A DNA stretch of 9,584 nucleotides from a bacterium. GTDB lineage: Bacteria > Oederibacteriota > Muellerivitia > Muellerivitales > Muellerivitaceae. The notes beneath the pieces are model-generated. The model did not search any database. It saw nothing but the letters and a program-made list of their open reading frames with translations, and had not been told where the DNA came from. This document shows positions 1-4,835 of the stretch, piece by piece; position 1 is the stretch's first letter, and each line of letters opens with the position of its first letter. The DNA lies in NCBI GenBank assembly GCA_025980505.1, contig JAICXI010000038.1, forward strand, positions 1 to 9,584. Direction: 5' to 3'. A program made the position numbers and the translations under genes.

Positions 1-392
1 CCAACAAGGACGACGTGCGCGCGGGCGTCATCGCCTATAAGATCGCGGCCCACGCGGCGGACCTGGCCAAGGGCCATCCGGCCGCCCAGCGCTGGGACAA
101 CGCGCTTTCAAAAGCTCGATTTGAGTTCCGCTGGGAAGACCAGTTCAACCTCAGCCTCGATCCCGAGACCGCCGAGCACTACCACGACCAGACCCTGCCC
201 GCCGAAGGCGCCAAGACCGCGCACTTCTGCAGCATGTGCGGCCCCAAGTTCTGCAGCATGAAGATCACCCAGGACGTGCGGGACTACGCCCAGGCCCAGG
301 GCCTGACCGAGGAAAAGGCGTTGGAAGCGGGCATGAAGAAAATGTCCGAAACCTTCGTGGAATCCGGCGCGGAGATTTACCAGAAGGTCTGA
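1..392 (+). CDS. thiC: Phosphomethylpyrimidine synthase ThiC, C-terminal part (5' end outside window)
   Basis: ThiC is a radical-SAM enzyme of the cytoplasm that rearranges 5-aminoimidazole ribotide into hydroxymethylpyrimidine phosphate, the pyrimidine half of thiamine. The reading frame is open from base 3 and ends at TGA 390-392, so about 129 C-terminal residues are present. The stretch that reads NKDDVRAGVIAYKIAAHAAD matches the conserved late part of the family. The cluster-binding motif CSMCGPKFC (bases 228-254) has the C-x2-C-x4-C spacing that ThiC uses near its C-terminus for the 4Fe-4S cluster. The tail after the motif has the normal length, so the gene looks intact at this end. Third codon positions are almost all G or C, more so than in the next gene. 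Any thiamine riboswitch would lie upstream, outside the window. Identification is very secure. Confidence 0.96.
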   Translation, partial: NKDDVRAGVIAYKIAAHAADLAKGHPAAQRWDNALSKARFEFRWEDQFNLSLDPETAEHYHDQTLPAEGAKTAHFCSMCGPKFCSMKITQDVRDYAQAQGLTEEKALEAGMKKMSETFVESGAEIYQKV

Positions 393-441
393 GAATCCCC
401 CGACCCTTCCGGCCCTCCCCATCGGGTGAAGACCGTTCCTT

Positions 442-458
442 GAGGGCTGCCGCCCTTT
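442..458 (+). terminator. Possible weak terminator after thiC
   Basis: A short GC-rich hairpin, AGGGC (443-447) pairing with GCCCT (452-456) around a 4-nt loop, is followed by TTT and then C-rich sequence. It lies 50 nt after the thiC stop. The stem is only 5-6 bp and the T-run is short, so function is doubtful. A second hairpin lies at 478-499. Confidence 0.25.
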
Positions 459-477
459 CCCCTTCGTGTCGCGGCGT

Positions 478-499
478 GGAAACCTGGGCGAAGGTTTCC
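478..499 (+). other. Hairpin in the thiC-hydrolase gap
   Basis: GGAAACC (478-484) pairs perfectly with GGTTTCC (493-499) around an 8-nt loop. It is followed by TTGGATT rather than a clean T-run. It could contribute to termination after thiC or sit in the leader of the hydrolase gene. The 138-nt gap between the genes holds no convincing consensus promoter that I can see. Confidence 0.3.
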
Positions 500-530
500 T
501 TGGATTCGTACCGTCGGTTAAAGGTGTCCC

Positions 531-1229
531 GTGAAGGCTCCCCTCGTTTTGATTCCAGGCCTGGGCGCCGACGAGCGTCTTTTTTATCCCCAACAAGCGT
601 TCTTCCGGAATTCCATCACCCCGCACTGGCGGCTACCCAAAAACGGTGAAACTTTGGAGCAGTATGCCGAGCGTTGGGCGAAGGATTTGAGGCTCCAACC
701 GGGGTGCGCGCTGGCGGGAGTCTCTTTCGGCGGAATGGTGGCTTTGGAAATGTCCCGCTGGGTCAAGACCGAGGCCGTTTTCCTGATCGGCAGTTGCAGG
801 GATCCGCACAGCATCCCCTGGGGATTGCGGAAGGCGGGTCTTCTCCCGACCTGGCCTTGGATGAGCAAGGGTTTCACCAAAGCCTTTCCCTCAACCGGAG
901 CTTGGTTGTTGGGCGCGAAAGCGGTCGGCGAAAGGGAGCTTTTGATCCGAATGTTCCTGGAAACGCCGGACTTTTTCCTCCGATGGACGGTCCGGGCTAT
1001 CCAAGGTTGGGGCGGTTACCCTGGGGAACATCCTTGGGTCCACCACATCCATGGGGAAAGGGACCGATTGATTCCGGTTCGAAACGTCAAACCGGATCAG
1101 GTCATCCCGGGGGGAGGCCACCTGATCAGCTTAAGCCACGCGGGGGAGGTGAACCGATTCATCGCCGGGCGTTGGAGGAATGGGGCCAATAAAAAAGGCC
1201 GCTCCCCCCAGGGAGCGGCCTTGAAGTGA
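531..1229 (+). CDS. Alpha/beta hydrolase, substrate unknown
   Basis: A 232-residue protein of the alpha/beta hydrolase fold, probably cytoplasmic because no signal peptide or membrane segment is visible. It opens with a strand and oxyanion-type loop, LVLIPGLGADERLF (residues 5-18). The nucleophile elbow is GVSFGG with Ser65, the likely acid is Asp178 in HGERD, and the likely base is His197 in GGGHL, so the triad is complete and correctly ordered. The family covers esterases, lipases and thioesterases; nothing here identifies the substrate. The start is GTG 531, preceded by AAGGTG at 521-526 with a short 4-nt gap. The first residues already form the first beta strand, which supports this start. 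The last dozen codons (from about 1191) run through the terminator hairpin of the convergent ferredoxin gene, so the C-terminal tail is probably unconserved. A role linked to thiC is not indicated. Confidence 0.85.
   Translation: MKAPLVLIPGLGADERLFYPQQAFFRNSITPHWRLPKNGETLEQYAERWAKDLRLQPGCALAGVSFGGMVALEMSRWVKTEAVFLIGSCRDPHSIPWGLRKAGLLPTWPWMSKGFTKAFPSTGAWLLGAKAVGERELLIRMFLETPDFFLRWTVRAIQGWGGYPGEHPWVHHIHGERDRLIPVRNVKPDQVIPGGGHLISLSHAGEVNRFIAGRWRNGANKKGRSPQGAALK
1191..1222 (-). terminator. Intrinsic terminator of the ferredoxin gene
   Basis: AAGGCCGCTCCC (1195-1206) pairs perfectly with GGGAGCGGCCTT (1211-1222) around a 4-nt loop. The A-run at 1191-1196 becomes a run of six U in the minus-strand transcript, immediately after the stem. 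This is a textbook intrinsic terminator for the minus-strand ferredoxin gene, whose stop codon ends 17 nt before the stem. On the plus strand the hairpin is followed by GAAGTGACC, with no T-run, so it should not terminate the hydrolase transcript efficiently. Confidence 0.85.
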
Positions 1230-1238
1230 CCCGGCTTC

Positions 1239-1553
1239 TTAGTTGACCAGCTTGTTTTCGGGACGCTTGGGGGGGTCGTTCGCCGGGCGGGTGGCCACCG
1301 GCGGGTTGTTCTTGTAGGAGGGGGCCAATTCGGCGTTGATCTTGGCATACTCCGGGTCCTTGTCCGCGCCTTCCACGATGGCGCCGATCGGGCAGGCCGA
1401 ATAGCAACTCGTGCACTCCGTGCATTCCTCCGGGTCGATAATCATGAAAGCTTGATTCTTGTATTGCCCGGGGTGGATGCAGTTGACAGGGCACACATCG
1501 ACGCATTGCGCGTAAACTTCGCCCAGGCACTTCTCGGTAATGACATACGGCAT
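1239..1553 (-). CDS. 7Fe-type ferredoxin ([3Fe-4S][4Fe-4S])
   Basis: A 104-residue cytoplasmic electron carrier with two iron-sulfur clusters. Cysteines sit at 9, 17, 21 and 25 in the first half and at 44, 47, 50 and 54 in ECTECTSCYSACP. By comparison with the 7Fe ferredoxins of Azotobacter and Thermus, Cys9, Cys17 and Cys54 should hold the 3Fe-4S cluster and Cys21, Cys44, Cys47 and Cys50 the 4Fe-4S cluster. The position that carries a second cysteine after Cys9 in 8Fe proteins is Glu12, which fits a 3Fe site. A charged, proline-rich tail of about 40 residues follows the core, as is usual in this group. The start ATG (1551-1553) has an ideal AAGGAGG at 1560-1566, 6 nt away. The gene is transcribed alone, toward the hydrolase, and ends at its own terminator. 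The redox partner cannot be told from context. Confidence 0.93.
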   Translation of the reverse strand: MPYVITEKCLGEVYAQCVDVCPVNCIHPGQYKNQAFMIIDPEECTECTSCYSACPIGAIVEGADKDPEYAKINAELAPSYKNNPPVATRPANDPPKRPENKLVN

Positions 1554-1559
1554 GATTTG

Positions 1560-1566
1560 CCTCCTT
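1560..1566 (-). promoter_or_regulatory. Ribosome binding site of the ferredoxin gene
   Basis: AAGGAGG on the minus strand lies 6 nt before the ATG, a full Shine-Dalgarno match that fixes the start and suggests high expression. Confidence 0.85.
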
Positions 1567-1629
1567 CGATATTCACTCTCCCGTTCCCGGGAGGCGGTTC
1601 AAACGAAACCCCAGCTCCAAAGCCACGTT

Positions 1630-1659
1630 AGTTTAGAAGAGAGGCCCTTTCTTTCGCAA
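1630..1659 (-). promoter_or_regulatory. Candidate ferredoxin promoter
   Basis: On the minus strand TTGCGA (1659-1654) and TAAACT (1635-1630) are separated by 18 nt, each matching four of six sigma70 consensus bases. Transcription would begin near 1623 and give a leader of about 70 nt that contains a small hairpin, CTCCCG/CGGGAG (1578-1593). The match is modest. Confidence 0.3.
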
Positions 1660-1824
1660 GGCCATTTTTGCTTTTTTTGGCGATGCCGCGCGATCCAAAT
1701 GGGGTCTTTACGGAGCCGGGGTGAGATGGTAGCTTGTGACTGCCTCAAGCGCTTTACCGTTCACGGGTTCTTGGGGCCGATGGGGGATCCTCCAAACCGG
1801 TTGAAATGCGGGTCCGACCCAATA

Positions 1825-1853
1825 TTGAAAGCTTGCCAACCCATCCTTAGATT
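1825..1853 (+). promoter_or_regulatory. Candidate dnaJ promoter (sigma70-like)
   Basis: TTGAAA (1825-1830) and TAGATT (1848-1853) are separated by exactly 17 nt, matching five and four of six consensus bases. Transcription would start near 1860, leaving a leader of about 37 nt before the dnaJ ATG. It is the best promoter match I found in the gap, and it resembles a housekeeping rather than a heat-shock promoter. Confidence 0.45.
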
Positions 1854-1896
1854 TTCCTAGCAAATCACCCCAAGGCGAGCGGTCACGAAGGAAAAC

Positions 1897-3045
1897 ATGG
1901 CGGGTAAGAAAGATTATTACGAGTTGTTGGGCGTTCCCCGGGGGGCTTCCCCCGAGGAAATCAAAAAAGCCTACCGGAACATGGCCAAGAAGTTCCATCC
2001 GGACGCCAACCCCAACAATAAGGAAGCCGAAGAAAAGTTCAAGGAAATCAACGAGGCCTACGAAGTCCTTTCCGACCCCCCGAAGAAGGGCGCCTACGAC
2101 CAATTCGGGCACGCGGGCGTGGGGGCCGGGGGGCCGGGGGGCCGCGGTGGGGGAGGTTTCCGTCCCCAAGATTTCGGCAATGCGGCGGACTTCGAGGATA
2201 TTTTCGGGGATGTTTTCAGCAACTTCTTCGGAGGCCAGTCGAGGCCCGGCCGTTCCCAGGTGCAGGAGGGCGACGACCTCCGTTACGATTTGAAGCTGAC
2301 ATTTGAGGAAGCGGCTTTCGGGACCACCCGGGAAGTCAAAGTCCGGAAATTGGCCACTTGTGAGTCCTGCCACGGTTCGGGGGCCAAACCCGGTTCGGGA
2401 CGCGTGGTTTGTCCCACTTGCAAGGGCACGGGCCAGATCCGGTCCAGCCAAGGGTTTTTCACCATTGCCCGCACTTGCGGCCGTTGCGGGGGCCAAGGCG
2501 AGATGCCGGGCAGTCCTTGTCCCACCTGCCGCGGCAACGGCCGGGTGGAAAGGGAGCGGGTGATTTCGGTAAAGGTCCCCGCCGGAGTGGATGAGGGTTC
2601 GCGCCTGCGCCTGCGCGGCGAAGGGGAAGCGGGAGTGAACGGCGGGCCGGCGGGCGACCTTTATGTCTTCCTCCACGTGGAGGCCCATGATTTTTTTGAA
2701 AGGGAAGGCGGCGACCTGCATTGCGAGGTCCCCATTTCCTTCGTGCAGGCCTCATTGGGCGCGGAAATCGAAGTGCCGACTTTGGAAGGGCCCGTCAAAA
2801 TGAAAATACCGGCCGGTACCCAATCGGGCAAGGTCTTCCGCTTGAGGGAAAAGGGCTTAAGGACCCCTCAAAGTTCGGAAGTGGGCGATCTGCTGACGAC
2901 GGTGGTGGTGGAAACGCCGACCGAATTGAACGCCAGGCAGAAAAAACTGTTGGAAGAGTTCGAGGCCCTTTCGCAGGAGGGTAACACCCCCGAGGTCCAC
3001 AAGTTCATGGCCAAAATGAAAAACCTTTTTACCCGCAAGAAATGA
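1897..3045 (+). CDS. dnaJ: Chaperone protein DnaJ (Hsp40)
   Basis: DnaJ is the cytoplasmic co-chaperone that delivers unfolded clients to DnaK and stimulates its ATPase. The 382-residue product has the full type I layout. The J domain covers residues 5-70 with HPD at 34-36, followed by a Gly/Phe-rich linker at about 72-120. The zinc-binding domain has four C-x2-C-x-G-x-G repeats, with cysteine pairs at 155/158, 172/175, 194/197 and 208/211. The C-terminal client-binding and dimerisation domains run from about 216. The length is normal and no key residue is missing. The ATG at 1897 is preceded by AAGGA (1888-1892). Neither dnaK nor grpE is beside it; rsmE follows after 46 nt, an association also seen in Firmicutes heat-shock clusters. 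The gap to rsmE contains the palindrome AAGGGCCCTT but no T-run, so cotranscription is likely. Confidence 0.97.
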   Translation: MAGKKDYYELLGVPRGASPEEIKKAYRNMAKKFHPDANPNNKEAEEKFKEINEAYEVLSDPPKKGAYDQFGHAGVGAGGPGGRGGGGFRPQDFGNAADFEDIFGDVFSNFFGGQSRPGRSQVQEGDDLRYDLKLTFEEAAFGTTREVKVRKLATCESCHGSGAKPGSGRVVCPTCKGTGQIRSSQGFFTIARTCGRCGGQGEMPGSPCPTCRGNGRVERERVISVKVPAGVDEGSRLRLRGEGEAGVNGGPAGDLYVFLHVEAHDFFEREGGDLHCEVPISFVQASLGAEIEVPTLEGPVKMKIPAGTQSGKVFRLREKGLRTPQSSEVGDLLTTVVVETPTELNARQKKLLEEFEALSQEGNTPEVHKFMAKMKNLFTRKK

Positions 3046-3091
3046 GCCTGGATTACCGCCGGAAGGGCCCTTTCGCCCCAAGGGAGACGGC

Positions 3092-3853
3092 ATGAGTTTC
3101 GTTCCGCGGCTCTTCCTGCCGTCCATCGCCGAAGGCCAATCGGAAGTCGCCTTGGACGACTCCGCTTCGCATTATTTGACGAAGGTTTTACGGCTGGCGG
3201 AAGGGGACCCTTTTCTGGGTTTCGATTCCCGGGGCTTCCAATACGACTTGAACTTGAAAAAATCCGGACCCGGACCCGCGACTGCTTCGGTTTTGAGGCG
3301 CCGGGAAAAAGCCCGGAATGACTCCGGGGTCTTCCTGGCCTTGGGCCAGGGGTTGCCGAAAGCCGCCAAGATGGATTTGATCCTGCGGCAAGGCACGGAA
3401 GTGGGCCTCCACCGGTTCATCCCCCTCGTCACCCAACGCAGCATTTCACGCCCCGATTCTTCCCAATATGGCCATAAAAACGACCGCTGGCAAAAGATAC
3501 TGGTGGAAGCCTGCCGGCAATGCGGACGCGACGATGTGCCTCGGCTGGATCCCCTGACCCAATGGGAAAAAGGGCTGGAGTTGTTCCGCGAATTCGACCT
3601 GGTTTTGATGCCTTATGAAAAGGACGCCCCCGTCCTTAAAACGGTGTTAGAATCAGCTCCAATCGCCGGGAAAATATTGGTCCTTATCGGTCCCGAAGGC
3701 GGTTGGGACCCGGGAGAAATACGGGAGGCCCAGCAAAAGGGCGCGGCTCCGGTCCATTTACCGACTCCCATCCTGCGCACCGAAACGGCCGGTGTCGTCG
3801 TGGCTTCCATGCTTCAGTATTATTTCAATTCAACTCCGGGTGGAGCCCCATGA
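3092..3853 (+). CDS. rsmE: 16S rRNA (uracil(1498)-N3)-methyltransferase RsmE
   Basis: RsmE methylates N3 of U1498 in 16S rRNA near the decoding site, using S-adenosylmethionine, on the assembled small subunit. The 253-residue protein has an N-terminal PUA-like RNA-binding part (about 1-75; ASHYLTKVLRL is typical) and a SPOUT methyltransferase domain. Knot signatures are GPEGG at residues 200-204 and LRTETA at 228-233, and the family stretch QRSISRP is also present. Length is usual for the family. The ATG at 3092 has AGGGAG (3081-3086) upstream. It follows dnaJ by 46 nt and overlaps aroE by 4 nt (ATGA), which points to translational coupling with aroE. Confidence 0.96.
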   Translation: MSFVPRLFLPSIAEGQSEVALDDSASHYLTKVLRLAEGDPFLGFDSRGFQYDLNLKKSGPGPATASVLRRREKARNDSGVFLALGQGLPKAAKMDLILRQGTEVGLHRFIPLVTQRSISRPDSSQYGHKNDRWQKILVEACRQCGRDDVPRLDPLTQWEKGLELFREFDLVLMPYEKDAPVLKTVLESAPIAGKILVLIGPEGGWDPGEIREAQQKGAAPVHLPTPILRTETAGVVVASMLQYYFNSTPGGAP

Positions 3854-4722
3854 AATCCCCCAAGCCCCCTTTTGAAATCACCGGTTCCAGCCAGATCGTG
3901 TTCATCCTGGGCCGCCCCTTGGAGCATTCCCTTTCACCCCTGATGCACAATGCCGCCTTCCGAAATTTGAGGATGCCCTGGCTTTACGCACCATTGGAAG
4001 TTTCCAGCGGACAGTTGGAAGCGGCCGCGGGCGTTTTGCGCGGGTGGAACGTGCGGGGAGCCAACGTGACGGTTCCTTACAAGCGGGAAATCATCCCTTT
4101 CCTGGATAAGGTGGAACCGGAGGCGAAGCGGCTCGGGTCCGTCAACACCATTTACCGGCGGGGACCGGAGCTTTGGGGGGCTTCCACCGACGGGGAAGGG
4201 TTCCTCCGTTCGTTGGGGGGGTGGCGGAAGAAGCTCAAAAACTCATGGGGGCTTCTGGTGGGCGCGGGAGGTGCGGCCAGCGCCGTGGCGGGAGCCTTGG
4301 CCGGATGCGGCGTCAAAGGAATCCATATCGCCAACCGCTCCCGGCAACGGGCGGATCTCCTGGCCCGATCCCTTCAAAAGAATTTTCCCCGCTTTGAAAC
4401 CCGGGTCCTTTCCACCGCACAAGCGGAAAGCCAACTGGGGCGTTTCGATTGGATCATCCAAGCGACATCCCAAGGCTTGAAAAAGGGGGACCGTTCCCCG
4501 CTTTCCCTTCGAAATGCCCGGCCTTCGGCCTTTGCGGTCGACGTGATTTATCATCGGGAGACGGCCTTTTTGAAGGAGGCGAAAGGCTGCGGGCTGGTTT
4601 GTCGGGGAGGGATGGGGATGCTTTTGCACCAAGGCGCCCTTTCCTTCGAGCGCTGGACCGGAAAAAAAGCACCCTTGAATGTCATGCAGGAAGCCTTGGC
4701 CGACCATTTATCCCGTTCTTGA
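3850..4722 (+). CDS. aroE: Shikimate dehydrogenase (NADP+)
   Basis: AroE reduces 3-dehydroshikimate to shikimate with NADPH, step four of the pathway to aromatic amino acids. The 290-residue protein shows the substrate-binding HSLSPLMHN (Ser27, Ser29), the catalytic lysine in NVTVPYK (Lys78), VNT (98-100), the catalytic Asp114 in STDG, the nucleotide-binding loop GAGGAASAV (138-146), NRS (162-164) and the late GMGMLLHQGALSFERW with Gln261. All catalytic residues are present. Departures from the usual pattern are QATS for NATS (204-207) and DVIYHR where most members have D-x-x-Y-x-P (231-236). I chose ATG 3850, which overlaps the rsmE stop as ATGA, because the frame open further upstream (from 3703) would lie inside rsmE and add residues unlike AroE. 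No T-rich terminator follows; a small hairpin lies at 4736-4749. Confidence 0.95.
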   Translation: MKSPKPPFEITGSSQIVFILGRPLEHSLSPLMHNAAFRNLRMPWLYAPLEVSSGQLEAAAGVLRGWNVRGANVTVPYKREIIPFLDKVEPEAKRLGSVNTIYRRGPELWGASTDGEGFLRSLGGWRKKLKNSWGLLVGAGGAASAVAGALAGCGVKGIHIANRSRQRADLLARSLQKNFPRFETRVLSTAQAESQLGRFDWIIQATSQGLKKGDRSPLSLRNARPSAFAVDVIYHRETAFLKEAKGCGLVCRGGMGMLLHQGALSFERWTGKKAPLNVMQEALADHLSRS

Positions 4723-4735
4723 ACTCCCGCAAAGG

Positions 4736-4749
4736 GTCCCGCCCGGGAC
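4736..4749. other. Hairpin between aroE and the pilB promoter
   Basis: GTCCC (4736-4740) pairs with GGGAC (4745-4749) around a 4-nt GCCC loop. No T-run follows directly, so it is not a canonical terminator. It ends 5 nt before the pilB -35 box and could equally be a protein-binding palindrome. Confidence 0.3.
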
Positions 4750-4754
4750 AAACG

Positions 4755-4783
4755 TTGACTTCATTTTTTTTCGAATTTATACT
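4755..4783 (+). promoter_or_regulatory. Promoter of the pilBTC cluster (sigma70-like)
   Basis: TTGACT (4755-4760) and TATACT (4778-4783) are exactly 17 nt apart, each matching five of six consensus bases, with an AT-rich spacer containing eight T in a row. Transcription should begin near 4790, giving a leader of about 46 nt before pilB. The match makes a promoter here quite likely, separating the pilus genes from the dnaJ-rsmE-aroE transcript. Confidence 0.75.
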
Positions 4784-4835
4784 TCCTTCGTGAGGCTGTC
4801 TTACCCAATCAAACCCAACCCCTCTGAGGTGTTCA

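Larger units (their letters stand above)
1554..1896. other. Divergent intergenic region between ferredoxin gene and dnaJ
   Basis: This 343-base region separates two divergently transcribed genes. It holds the ferredoxin leader and candidate promoter at the left end and the dnaJ candidate promoter at the right end. In between are a T-rich hairpin (1643-1678), the short palindrome AAGCGCTT (1748-1755) and no convincing gene. A plus-strand open frame crosses much of it (1540-1860), but it begins antisense to the ferredoxin start codon and its product resembles nothing I know. No CIRCE element was found, so control of dnaJ by HrcA is not indicated. Confidence 0.6.

Noticed and set aside
108..626. 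172-codon minus-strand frame across thiC and the hydrolase start
   Set aside because: It overlaps the well-supported thiC end in antisense and reads as low-complexity Gly/Leu/Arg sequence.
1540..1860. Plus-strand frame of 106 codons in the ferredoxin-dnaJ gap
   Set aside because: Its start overlaps the ferredoxin start codon in antisense, it lacks a ribosome site, and the product has no recognisable feature.
1554..1896. CIRCE element, riboswitch or small RNA upstream of dnaJ
   Set aside because: I found no TTAGCACTC inverted repeat and no riboswitch core that I could recognise; only short hairpins are present.
1708..2721. 337-codon open frame antisense to dnaJ
   Set aside because: It is fully antisense to a certain dnaJ, has no recognisable domain, and its composition (runs of Gly, Ala, Arg, Pro, His) is that of a GC-rich shadow frame.
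3703..3849. Upstream extension of the aroE reading frame
   Set aside because: It lies inside rsmE, encodes residues unlike AroE, and the ATG at 3850 overlaps the rsmE stop as ATGA, a typical coupled start.
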